NCBI RefSeq assembly: GCF_014651535.1
Contig: NZ_BMXB01000001.1
Location: 371,470 to 435,469, forward strand
Direction: 5' to 3'
Length of the DNA: 64,000 nt
Origin: Salinimicrobium marinum
GTDB lineage: Bacteria; Bacteroidota; Bacteroidia; Flavobacteriales; Flavobacteriaceae
This document shows, one piece after another, positions 17,486 to 25,035 of this stretch. Below the pieces are notes generated by a model. It was not told the DNA's origin and did not search any database. It was given only the letters and a program-made list of their open reading frames with translations. Within the stretch, counting starts at the first letter, position 1; every line of letters begins with the position of its first letter. The position numbers were made by a program, and so were the translations under genes.

Positions 17486-17507
17486 AGTACAGAATAAGTA
17501 CAGAATA
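17486..17507. repeat. Two abutting 11-bp direct repeats upstream of the integrase
   Basis: AGTACAGAATA occurs twice without a spacer (17486-17496 and 17497-17507), 39 bases upstream of the integrase start and about 105 bases from the tRNA-Met remnant. Direct repeats here commonly serve as arm-type integrase or excisionase binding sites. Function is inferred. Confidence 0.5.
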
Positions 17508-17611
17508 ATTTTATTTTAGATGATATTATTTGATTTCTAAAAATATTGACTACCTTGAAAACAGTTGATTATACAGGCTTTTGGTCAAGTTTGATGATGT
17601 TAAGTGTCAAG

Positions 17612-17653
17612 CTCATAACCCGAAGGTCACTGGTTCGAGTCCAGTTCCCGCTA
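17612..17653 (+). pseudogene. 3' half of a tRNA-Met gene, attachment site of the island
   Basis: Plus-strand order: CTCATAA (anticodon loop, CAT), CCCGA, AGGTC, ACTGG-TTCGAGT-CCAGT (T arm), TCCCGCT and A, with CTA instead of CCA. No 5' half precedes it. The serine recombinase gene ends inside it on the opposite strand. Together with the acceptor-like copy at 33923-33930 it marks the left border of the island. Confidence 0.75.
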
Positions 17654-19277
17654 CTATAGATGACAAGCCACCTTTTTGGGTGGCTTTTTTACTTTTAGAA
17701 TCTTTCTCATCCCTGGCTATACTTTCGATTACAGAGATTAGACCATTCATTTTTTTGGTTCGATATTCACGATTTTCAGGATTTATTATTAAACCCTCAG
17801 GAAAGAGGGTTTGTTGTATGATTAACTTAGAGCTTAGGTCTCCTGAATTCCAGTGTTTACTGAGGTTCTGCGAAAAATCAATAGCTTTTTCTATGTAATT
17901 ATCCTGGTTCGATAAATCTCCAGAAACATTTTGAATCTTTGATTTAATTATTTCAATTTCCGATTCCAGCTTACCCTTAATTTTGACATAAGCTTCCTCA
18001 TTTTGATTCTCACTTAAGAAATATCGTTCATCCACTTTATCGATTTTTTCCTGAACCTTTTTTAATTGTAGTTTTAGGTTTTTAACCTGGTCTTTGTTGT
18101 TATCGGCATGTCTACCTAGCATAGTTGAAAGAATACTCTTTAAAGCTTCTGCTTTGTGGTCTTCCAATTCGAATTGTTTTAAAAAATCAATAAAAGCATC
18201 ATTTACTCCCACTTTTAAACTTCTAGGAGTGGTAAATGCGTTCATGTTACCACCCTTTCCATGTTGGCATTTATAATAGTGGACGTTCTTCTTTTTAGCT
18301 ATATAACTGGTGATAGGCGCACCACATTGAGCACAATGAATGAACCCAGTTAATGGTCGAAACTCATTTATTTTAGACTTTTCATATCCTGATTGACGTT
18401 TAGCATCTTGGAGTAAAGCCTGGACCTTATCCCAAATTTTTTCTGGAACAAGGGCTGGCCACTTTCCTATTATAGGAGAATCCAGCATTCGATGTTTACT
18501 CACCCCGACATAAAAAGGATTTCTCCACATGTTACTCATGCTTTGTTTTGTCATTTTAAAGTGGTATTGGTCCAATAATCGCTGTCGAATCAAAAAATCT
18601 GGCATCCCTTCAGATTTCCATTGCCAGGCTTTCTTTAAAATTTTGCCTTCTTCATTGATTTTTAATTCTTGACCCTTAATTCTATTCTTGTAGTTTGTCA
18701 CTTTTTCTCCATACATAGTGTAGCCTCTGGGTGGACGACCTAACCAATTACCTTCTTCTACAAAATCCTTCAAGGCGGGTAAGGTCATTTCCATACGCAT
18801 CATATTTTCTTTTTTACTATGAAGGAGTTTTGAGTAGATATCCATTTGTCCTTTTTCTGTTTCAGTTGTCAGACCTGAACTTGTCTCTATTAGGTGAACC
18901 TTCAGGGTCTCAACAAGTTCTTCAACTAAGCCTATTGCGCTTCCCCCAGACCTTGAGAATCTACTAATGAACTTGATAGCTATCGCATGGGGTTTTTTCT
19001 TGGCTGACCGTACATTGTCGATGAGTAACTTAAACTCCCTTCGTGTAAAGTCTCTTTTGGCACTTTCATAGGTGCCTCCGTGCCTTTGGGTGATAACTAA
19101 ATCATTATCTAGTGCGTATTCTTCTATATGTTTAATTTGACCCTCGATGCTATATTTTTTCTTGGTCTGCTCCTTACTTGATACCCTAGTATAAGACCAT
19201 ATTTCTTTTTGAGTATTGCTATCGGTAATCTTAACAGTGCTCTCTTTTTTAAATTTTTTAAATTTATCTAAATTCAT
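17613..19277 (-). CDS. Large serine recombinase (resolvase/invertase N-terminus, Recombinase domain, zinc ribbon)
   Basis: This 554-residue protein has its catalytic serine in YTRVSSKEQ (near residue 33) and resolvase residues in FISRFSRSGGSAIG (near 106). The Recombinase (PF07508-type) region includes NWLGRPPRGYTMYG (near 180), followed by a zinc-ribbon segment (HCAQCGAPITSY, YYKCQHG near 313-340) and a long coiled coil (about 400-480). It should integrate and excise the island through a serine-phosphodiester mechanism. Its last residues (AGTGLEPVTFGL) are encoded by the antisense strand of the tRNA-Met half, and its TGA is the complement of the anticodon-loop TCA. The tail therefore comes from the attachment site. 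Confidence 0.9.
   Translation of the reverse strand: MNLDKFKKFKKESTVKITDSNTQKEIWSYTRVSSKEQTKKKYSIEGQIKHIEEYALDNDLVITQRHGGTYESAKRDFTRREFKLLIDNVRSAKKKPHAIAIKFISRFSRSGGSAIGLVEELVETLKVHLIETSSGLTTETEKGQMDIYSKLLHSKKENMMRMEMTLPALKDFVEEGNWLGRPPRGYTMYGEKVTNYKNRIKGQELKINEEGKILKKAWQWKSEGMPDFLIRQRLLDQYHFKMTKQSMSNMWRNPFYVGVSKHRMLDSPIIGKWPALVPEKIWDKVQALLQDAKRQSGYEKSKINEFRPLTGFIHCAQCGAPITSYIAKKKNVHYYKCQHGKGGNMNAFTTPRSLKVGVNDAFIDFLKQFELEDHKAEALKSILSTMLGRHADNNKDQVKNLKLQLKKVQEKIDKVDERYFLSENQNEEAYVKIKGKLESEIEIIKSKIQNVSGDLSNQDNYIEKAIDFSQNLSKHWNSGDLSSKLIIQQTLFPEGLIINPENREYRTKKMNGLISVIESIARDEKDSKSKKATQKGGLSSIVAGTGLEPVTFGL
17665..17690 (+). terminator. Terminator following the tRNA-Met half
   Basis: AAGCCACC (17665-17672) pairs with GGTGGCTT (17679-17686) around TTTTTG, and the T-run extends to 17690. 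It is plus-strand and directly downstream of the tRNA remnant, overlapping the coding end of the serine recombinase on the other strand. Confidence 0.7.
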
Positions 19278-19288
19278 TTCGTCGTGAT

Positions 19289-19510
19289 TTAAAGTATTAC
19301 TTGAATGAGCATTCTTGCAAATGCTATGGCATCATCTATAAATGCTTCACCTTCGTCATCGCTTATATTTTCGAATCCTTTTATTTCTTTAAGCTCTGAC
19401 AATTTTAACCTGGTTTCATTCAGGTCATTGTTATCATTTTTTTTCAAATGATTCACTCCGCTTTGGTCTCTCCGTTTACTTTTTACGAGGCGGAGGGAGA
19501 AATCCCTCAT
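19289..19510 (-). CDS. Small hypothetical protein upstream of the serine recombinase
   Basis: This 73-residue protein has a basic first third and an acidic segment LSELKEIKGFENISDDEGEAFIDDAIAFARML resembling short proteins often encoded beside recombinases in Bacteroidota elements. It ends 11 bases before the recombinase start, so the two are likely co-transcribed. It may be a recombination-directionality or regulatory factor, but no known domain is recognised. An internal start near the LKKNDNND segment is also possible. Confidence 0.55.
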   Translation of the reverse strand: MRDFSLRLVKSKRRDQSGVNHLKKNDNNDLNETRLKLSELKEIKGFENISDDEGEAFIDDAIAFARMLIQVIL

Positions 19511-19550
19511 AAGAGGGTTATTCCTTTTTTGTCTACTTTATTTAAGTCAA

Positions 19551-19574
19551 GACATATCGACCTGGGTCGATGTC
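19551..19574. promoter_or_regulatory. Inverted repeat upstream of the recombinase operon
   Basis: ATCGACC-TG-GGTCGAT with partly matching flanks (GACAT on the left, GTC on the right), about 41 bases upstream of the 73-residue gene start at 19510. It is a good candidate operator for control of the recombinase operon. The rest of the 295-base gap is AT-rich. Confidence 0.45.
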
Positions 19575-19716
19575 GAAAATCATAGATGGCCATCAAGATT
19601 AACTGAAGCAAATTTACCACACATTGGGGAAGGAGACAAGGAGAAAATTAAAATATAATCAAATAAAACTCCCATTAAATGAATTAAACTGAATAACAAG
19701 CATAATATGATAAATT

Positions 19717-19738
19717 ATAGTCATTTATTTGTGACTAT
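19717..19738. repeat. Short inverted repeat
   Basis: ATAGTCA (19717-19723) and TGACTAT (19732-19738) form a 7-bp stem with an 8-base spacer between the recombinase operon and the Rep-like gene's terminator. It could be a regulatory half-site pair. Confidence 0.3.
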
Positions 19739-19755
19739 TATATGTTTTAAATAAA

Positions 19756-19781
19756 AAAGCCTTAACAGGAGTTAAGGCTTT
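19756..19781 (-). terminator. Terminator of the Rep-like gene
   Basis: AAAGCCTTAAC-AGGA-GTTAAGGCTTT is an 11-bp perfect stem with A/T tracts on both sides, 24 bases downstream of the minus-strand stop at 19806. Confidence 0.75.
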
Positions 19782-19805
19782 AGATAAGTTGAAGAATTAA
19801 TATAG

Positions 19806-20414
19806 TTATTCTAAATAATCCCAGGCAATACCATCATATCCATCTTTAGATATGTAGAATATACCTGCTTCATCTAAATTATAAGTTTGTAGGTCCACTC
19901 TATCACGTGGGAACATTTCTGTAATTAAATTACGAACCTGGTCAAGGTTTGAAGCACTACAGTTTAGGACGAAGTGGTTGTGATTACCACTACGAACCTG
20001 AAAAGATTCAGTAGTAAAAAATAACCTTAATTCAGTATCGACCAAATTTAGCTTTAGGTGGTTAAACATTTTTACCATTTTATTATAACACGTATCTCTG
20101 GTGCAGTCTGAGCTGTATGAGACGGTACCAAAAAATTTCCAATCCATATACCAAAAATTGGTAGCTAGAGAATTCTCATCTTTAATCACCCTTAGCATAT
20201 TCTGGAGATTTTTTATTTTCTTATCTTTTTCTTGGTCCGACTTAATCATTAAACCCAGGTCAAAGTATCTTAAATGAGATTCAGGGATATCTTTTCTTTT
20301 TCCAACCTCTTTTCTTTCATTTCCAATCTCAGGATACTTACGGTAAAATCTATCAATGGTGCTACAGCTCACTTTTGATTTCTCTATAAACTCTTCTTTT
20401 GTATAGTATTTCAT
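19806..20414 (-). CDS. Probable HUH-type replication/mobilisation protein with N-terminal HTH
   Basis: This 202-residue protein starts with a helix-turn-helix-like segment (TKEEFIEKSKVSCSTIDRFY, residues 5-24) and a short coiled region. Residues 90-195 carry the three rolling-circle Rep motifs in order: FFGTVSYS (motif 1-like), HNHFVL (HxH metal site) and FYISKDG (YxxK catalytic tyrosine). This spacing fits small HUH endonucleases that nick a single DNA strand at plasmid origins or transfer origins. It is transcribed away from a G-run-rich intergenic region that could be its origin. Family assignment is by motif pattern only. Confidence 0.5.
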   Translation of the reverse strand: MKYYTKEEFIEKSKVSCSTIDRFYRKYPEIGNERKEVGKRKDIPESHLRYFDLGLMIKSDQEKDKKIKNLQNMLRVIKDENSLATNFWYMDWKFFGTVSYSSDCTRDTCYNKMVKMFNHLKLNLVDTELRLFFTTESFQVRSGNHNHFVLNCSASNLDQVRNLITEMFPRDRVDLQTYNLDEAGIFYISKDGYDGIAWDYLE

Positions 20415-20605
20415 TTTTATTTATTTCTTCTATTAGTTATATATAAAGAAGATATAAAGGGGTTTGCCCCTTAATCTCTTCCTATAAATATGTCTGAAAT
20501 GCTATTTGTAAAGGCTACTGCGAAATTTTTTTAAATTATTTTTACTCTGTCAGTTTTGGACATAGGTTTAGTTAAATAGCACCAAATTTCTACTGGAAAT
20601 TCAAT

Positions 20606-20689
20606 GACCACACCACTGGTCTTGTACGGGGGGTAGGTCACCACTAGGGGGGAGGGGGGATACGCAAACTCATTCCCAGGGGGGGGAGG
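20606..20689. other. Cluster of four long G-runs next to a short inverted repeat
   Basis: In AT-rich surroundings there are G6 (20628-20633), G6 (20647-20652), G6 (20654-20659) and G8 (20679-20686). They are preceded by the inverted repeat GACCA-N6-TGGTC (20606-20621). Four runs with loops of 1-19 bases could form a G-quadruplex. The cluster sits in the 564-base gap between the Rep-like gene and hsdM, where a nicking origin would be expected. Confidence 0.45.
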
Positions 20690-20922
20690 TATTTTTTAGA
20701 GTGAAGTTTTGTATGTCTTATCGCTTTTTAATGAATTCATCACCTTTAACATTTACTCAAAAGCTCTGGAAACTCTGGACTAATGGCAGCTCAGGAATTC
20801 AATTGTCGGTTATGACATATCTCTGGATACTGTCTTATAGGGTACAAGAAGTGCATATAAAATGGTTATAATTACCCTTAAATAGTCATTAAATGTTCCT
20901 GGGTTTGTACGGGAAACCATAA

Positions 20923-20952
20923 TTGCGAAGAGCTATACTTTTCCTATATTTA
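20923..20952 (+). promoter_or_regulatory. Candidate Bacteroidota promoter of the RM operon
   Basis: TTG (20923-20925), 19 bases, then TATATTTA (20945-20952), one base off the TAnnTTTG consensus, 26 bases upstream of the hsdM start. An inverted repeat GGTTT-N7-AAACC (20902-20918) sits directly upstream and could be an operator. Confidence 0.45.
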
Positions 20953-20978
20953 ACAAAATTTAAAGAATATAATTTTTA

Positions 20979-22718
20979 ATGACCAACGTTAAAGAATCAG
21001 CAAATTTCATATGGTCTATAGCAGACCTTCTAAGAGGAGATTACAAACAAAGTGACTATGGTAAGGTTATACTTCCGTTCACCGTATTACGCAGATTAGA
21101 TTGTGTTTTGGAACATACTAAAGCTAATGTTCTAAAGAAGTATGACCAGGTTAAAAATATGAATATTCAAAACCTGGACCCGATACTAAATAAAGAAGCT
21201 GGGTATAACTTTCATAATCGAAGCAACTTCAATTTCGATAAACTTATAGCCGACCCCAATAACTTAGCATCTAATCTTAGGAATTATATCAACGGCTTTT
21301 CACAGGAAGCCAGGGAAATTATTGAAGAATTTAACTTCGATGTTCAAATCACCATACTCGATGATAATAATCTTCTTTTTATGGTGCTTAAGCGGTTCCA
21401 GGAGGTAGACCTTCATCCAGAAAAAGTAAGTAGTTTGGAGATGGGTTATATGTTTGAAGAACTTATAAGGAAGTTCGCTGAGATATCGAACGATACAGCG
21501 GGGGAACATTTTACACCTCGTGAAGTGATTAAACTGATGGTTAACCTTTTGTTTATGAACGACCGTGATATCCTGACTAAAAAAGGTGTGGTAAAAACCA
21601 TCTTTGATTGTTGTGCAGGAACGGGAGGAATGTTATCGGTTGCTGAAGAATATCTAAACGAATTAAACCCTGATGCAAGGTTACAGGTTTTTGGCCAGGA
21701 GCTCAATTCAGAGTCGTATGCTATCTGTAAGAGTGATATGCTAATAAAGGGGCAGAAAGCTTCTAATATAGAAAAAGGTAATAGCTTAAAACCTAAAAAT
21801 TCAGCAAAGCAAAAAGGGGACCAGTTCCGAAACCAAAAATTTGATTACCTCATCACCAACCCACCATTTGGAGTGAAGTGGGGTAAGGTAGCCAAGGAAG
21901 TTCAGGAAGAACATGATGATTTGGGACATGGTGGTCGTTTTGGACCAGGCTTACCATCAAAGAGCGATGGGTCCTTTCTATTCCTTATGAACCTGCTATC
22001 TAAAATGAAACCTGAAGGTTCCAGGTTGGCTATTGTATTAAACGGCTCACCCTTATTTAGTGGTTCACCAAGCTCTAAGAAAAATGAAAGTTCAATTCGC
22101 CAATGGATAATAGAGAACGACCTTTTAGAAGCCGTTATAGCGCTTCCAGACCAACTTTTTTATAATACTGGGATAAGCACTTACATTTGGCTTTTAAGTA
22201 ACCATAAAGAGCCTGAAAGGCGTGGGAAGGTACAGCTTATCAATGCGGTAGGGTTCTATGAGAAGATGAGTAAAAGTTTAGGAAATAAGCGTAAAGAAAT
22301 ATCTGATTCTCAAATAGAGCAACTCACACAAGTATATGGTAATTTTGATGAAAGTGAATTTTGTAAAGTATTTGATAATAAAGATTTTGGTTATCATAAA
22401 GTAACTGTAGAAAGACCACTTAAAAAGAGCGGCAAAATCGTGCAGGATAAAAACGGTAAGCCTAAACCCGATAGTAGCCTACGTGATACTGAAAACATAC
22501 CCTTAAAAGAAGATATCCAGGAATATATGAAACGGGAAGTTTTACCTCATGTTCCTGATGCGTGGATTGATGAGAGCAAAACTAAAACAGGTTACGAAAT
22601 AAATTTCACCAAGTATTTCTACGAATATAAGCCGCTACGTTCCTTAGAGGAAATTAGGTCTGATATACTGGCCTTAGAAGATGAAACCGATAATATGGTA
22701 AAGCAGGTAATTTCATAA
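20979..22718 (+). CDS. hsdM: Type I restriction-modification DNA methyltransferase subunit
   Basis: This 579-residue protein has an HsdM N-terminal helical domain (about 1-150) and an N6-adenine methyltransferase domain. AdoMet-binding motif FDCCAGTGGML lies near residue 209 and the catalytic NPPFG near 294. AGEHFTPREVIKLM near 175 is typical of HsdM. It methylates adenines within the target set by HsdS and forms M2S or R2M2S complexes. It is the first gene of an eight-gene operon that starts after a TTG/TATATTTA promoter candidate. Confidence 0.95.
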   Translation: MTNVKESANFIWSIADLLRGDYKQSDYGKVILPFTVLRRLDCVLEHTKANVLKKYDQVKNMNIQNLDPILNKEAGYNFHNRSNFNFDKLIADPNNLASNLRNYINGFSQEAREIIEEFNFDVQITILDDNNLLFMVLKRFQEVDLHPEKVSSLEMGYMFEELIRKFAEISNDTAGEHFTPREVIKLMVNLLFMNDRDILTKKGVVKTIFDCCAGTGGMLSVAEEYLNELNPDARLQVFGQELNSESYAICKSDMLIKGQKASNIEKGNSLKPKNSAKQKGDQFRNQKFDYLITNPPFGVKWGKVAKEVQEEHDDLGHGGRFGPGLPSKSDGSFLFLMNLLSKMKPEGSRLAIVLNGSPLFSGSPSSKKNESSIRQWIIENDLLEAVIALPDQLFYNTGISTYIWLLSNHKEPERRGKVQLINAVGFYEKMSKSLGNKRKEISDSQIEQLTQVYGNFDESEFCKVFDNKDFGYHKVTVERPLKKSGKIVQDKNGKPKPDSSLRDTENIPLKEDIQEYMKREVLPHVPDAWIDESKTKTGYEINFTKYFYEYKPLRSLEEIRSDILALEDETDNMVKQVIS

Positions 22719-22754
22719 AACAATTTATAAAAAGCATTAGAAGATATTATATAA

Positions 22755-23687
22755 ATGACAACTAACCTAGGTACATTAAAAAAGATAGATTTAAGAAGCT
22801 ATTGGGCACATGAAGCCCTGGATTTTACACGGTGGCTTGCCAGGGAAGAAAATATTTCCTTGCTAAGTGATGAAATCGGAATATCACTTACAGAAGTACA
22901 GGCTGAAGAGGCAATTGGAAGATATAATGTTGATTTGGTAGCCGTGGATGAAGATTCGAAAAAGAGGGTGATAATTGAGAATCAATTGGAATATACTGAC
23001 CATAAGCATCTTGGTCAGTTAATTACTTATGCTTCTGGTTATGATGCCGATGTTATAATCTGGATAGTTAAGGATGTTAGAGAAGAACATCAAAAGGCGG
23101 TAGAATGGTTAAATAATAACACCAACGCCCAATTTAGTTTTTTTCTAATTCGGATGGAATTATGGCAAATAGGGGAATCCCCTTTTGCCCCGAAGTTTCA
23201 TATACTTGTTCAGCCCAACGAATGGGCAAAAACGCTAAAGGAAGGCGAAGGTCAATCAAAAGAACTTACCGATACTAAATTATCACAATTAGAATTCTGG
23301 CAAGAGTTTAAAAACTTTACAGAAGAGCATAATACTTCCTTACGTGTCGGAAGAAAACCTCGGGCTCAGCATTGGTATGATATCAGTATCGGGACTTCAG
23401 ATGCTAACTTAAGCCTAACAATAAGCTCAAGAGAAAATTTGATATCTAGCGGTATTTATATTCCTGACTGTCCAGAGCTATATGAAAAACTTAAATTTAA
23501 TAAGGAATCCATTTCGAATAATCTGGATTTTGATTTGGTATGGATGGAATTGGAAAACCGTAAAGCTTCTAGAATAAAAACTGAAAGAACTGCTGATATA
23601 TCTATAGAGGATAATTGGCCTGAATATTTCTTGTGGCTAATGACCGTTGCGGAAAAAATGGCTAAAGAATTTGGAAAATACTTTTAA
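22755..23687 (+). CDS. DUF4268 protein with PD-(D/E)XK-like nuclease core
   Basis: This 310-residue protein has a nuclease-like core: GRYNVDLVAVD (Asp60) followed by VIIENQLE (Glu75-x-Gln77), then HLGQLITYASGYDADVIIWI. That matches the D...(E/Q)xK layout with Gln in place of Lys. The C-terminal half (about 170-305, LEFWQEFKNF, HWYDISIG) resembles DUF4268. Such proteins are often found with restriction systems but are not a core RM subunit. It sits between hsdM and hsdS; its stop overlaps the hsdS start by one base. It may cleave or recognise foreign DNA, or regulate the complex. Confidence 0.75.
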   Translation: MTTNLGTLKKIDLRSYWAHEALDFTRWLAREENISLLSDEIGISLTEVQAEEAIGRYNVDLVAVDEDSKKRVIIENQLEYTDHKHLGQLITYASGYDADVIIWIVKDVREEHQKAVEWLNNNTNAQFSFFLIRMELWQIGESPFAPKFHILVQPNEWAKTLKEGEGQSKELTDTKLSQLEFWQEFKNFTEEHNTSLRVGRKPRAQHWYDISIGTSDANLSLTISSRENLISSGIYIPDCPELYEKLKFNKESISNNLDFDLVWMELENRKASRIKTERTADISIEDNWPEYFLWLMTVAEKMAKEFGKYF

Positions 23688-25030
23688 TGAATAAATATGA
23701 ATCGTATAAAGATTCTGGTGTGAGATGGATAGGTCTGATTCCTGAACATTGGGAATGTATAAGATTAAAATATCTTATAAAGGAGCCGTTAAAATATGGG
23801 GCAAATGAAGCCGCAGATGATGATAATCCAGACAATCCAAGATATATTAGAATCACAGATTTCGGCGCTGATGGGGATTTGAAGAATGACACTTTTAAAT
23901 CTTTACCAGAAGATAAAGCTAATGATTATTTGTTGGAAGAAGGTGATTTGCTTTTCGCAAGGAGTGGAGCCACAGTTGGAAAAACTTTTCTTTTTAAAAA
24001 TTATGATGGAAGAGCCTGTTTTGCGGGTTATTTAATTAAAGCTTCATTCAAGAAAGAAAAGATAAATAGTAGCTATATAGATTATGTAACTCGTTCTAAT
24101 TATTATGATAATTGGAAGCAAAGTATTTTTCAACAAGCCACTATCCAGAATATTGGTGCTGATAAATATAACCTTCTGAAGATACCTATACCCAAGGACT
24201 TAAAAGAACAAAACGCTATCGCCGCTTACCTCGACCAAAAAACTACCGAAATCGACCAGCTAATTTCCAAAAAAGAAAGACTTATTAAACTTTTGGAAGA
24301 AGAAAAAATGGCTGTTATTAACCAGGCGGTAACTCAAGGTTTAAACCGAGATGTACCTATGAAAGATTCTGGTGTAGATTGGCTGGGGGAAATTCCAGAG
24401 CATTGGGATAGAATTAGAATTAAAAATTTAGTTACGACTCCAGTATGTGATGGTCCTCATGAAACACCGAACTGGGTAGATGAAGGTGTTCCTTTTATTT
24501 CGGCAGAAGCAATTAAAGGAAATGAGATAGATTTTAATTATAAAAGAGGATATATTTCTAGAGAACAACATCTAGAATATGAGAAAAAATCAAAGGTTGA
24601 ATTTGGCGATATACTATTTTGTAAATCTGGTTCTACTACTGGGAAATCTGCCATGGTTAAAACTACAAATGAATTTGGTATATGGTCTCCACTAGCCATC
24701 TTAAGAGCTGATGAAAATCGGATTGTAAAAGATTATTTGTTTTATGTTTTACAATCGAAGTTTTTTAGGACTCAAGTTGTAAATAACTGGACCTTTGGAA
24801 CACAACCTAATATAGGAATGAAAGCATTGGAGAATTTATGGGTAACAATCCCTCCTTTATCAGAACAGCAAGAATTGGTAAATTATATGAAATATCAGAT
24901 TTTTTCCACTCAGGAACTAATCGACAAAATTAAAAAGGAAATAAATTACTTGAAAGAATATAAAACAGCATTAATCAGTAACGTGGTAACAGGGAAGGTA
25001 GATGTTCGGGATGAAGTAATGGTCAATTAA
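23687..25030 (+). CDS. hsdS: Type I restriction-modification specificity subunit
   Basis: This 447-residue HsdS has two target-recognition domains (about 1-185 and 225-405). Each begins with the typical pattern (YKDSGVRWIGLIPEHWE, MKDSGVDWLGEIPEHWD). They are separated by conserved coiled coils (ISKKERLIKLLEEEKMAVI near 195-215, and a C-terminal LIDKIKKEINYLKEYKTALI) that set the spacing between half-sites. It defines the bipartite DNA site for both methylation and restriction. It overlaps the DUF4268 gene by one base and is followed six bases later by the glycosylase-like gene. Neither TRD looks truncated, and no nearby alternative TRDs for shuffling were noticed. Confidence 0.95.
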   Translation: MNKYESYKDSGVRWIGLIPEHWECIRLKYLIKEPLKYGANEAADDDNPDNPRYIRITDFGADGDLKNDTFKSLPEDKANDYLLEEGDLLFARSGATVGKTFLFKNYDGRACFAGYLIKASFKKEKINSSYIDYVTRSNYYDNWKQSIFQQATIQNIGADKYNLLKIPIPKDLKEQNAIAAYLDQKTTEIDQLISKKERLIKLLEEEKMAVINQAVTQGLNRDVPMKDSGVDWLGEIPEHWDRIRIKNLVTTPVCDGPHETPNWVDEGVPFISAEAIKGNEIDFNYKRGYISREQHLEYEKKSKVEFGDILFCKSGSTTGKSAMVKTTNEFGIWSPLAILRADENRIVKDYLFYVLQSKFFRTQVVNNWTFGTQPNIGMKALENLWVTIPPLSEQQELVNYMKYQIFSTQELIDKIKKEINYLKEYKTALISNVVTGKVDVRDEVMVN

Positions 25031-25035
25031 AAAAT

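Noticed and set aside
20606-20689. G-runs as a possible CRISPR or tandem repeat
   Set aside because: No repeated unit with unique spacers; only homopolymer runs.
23687-25030. Phase-variable hsdS
   Set aside because: No homopolymer tract, truncated hsdS copy or inverted TRD copies were seen near it, although a resolvase is 7 kb away.
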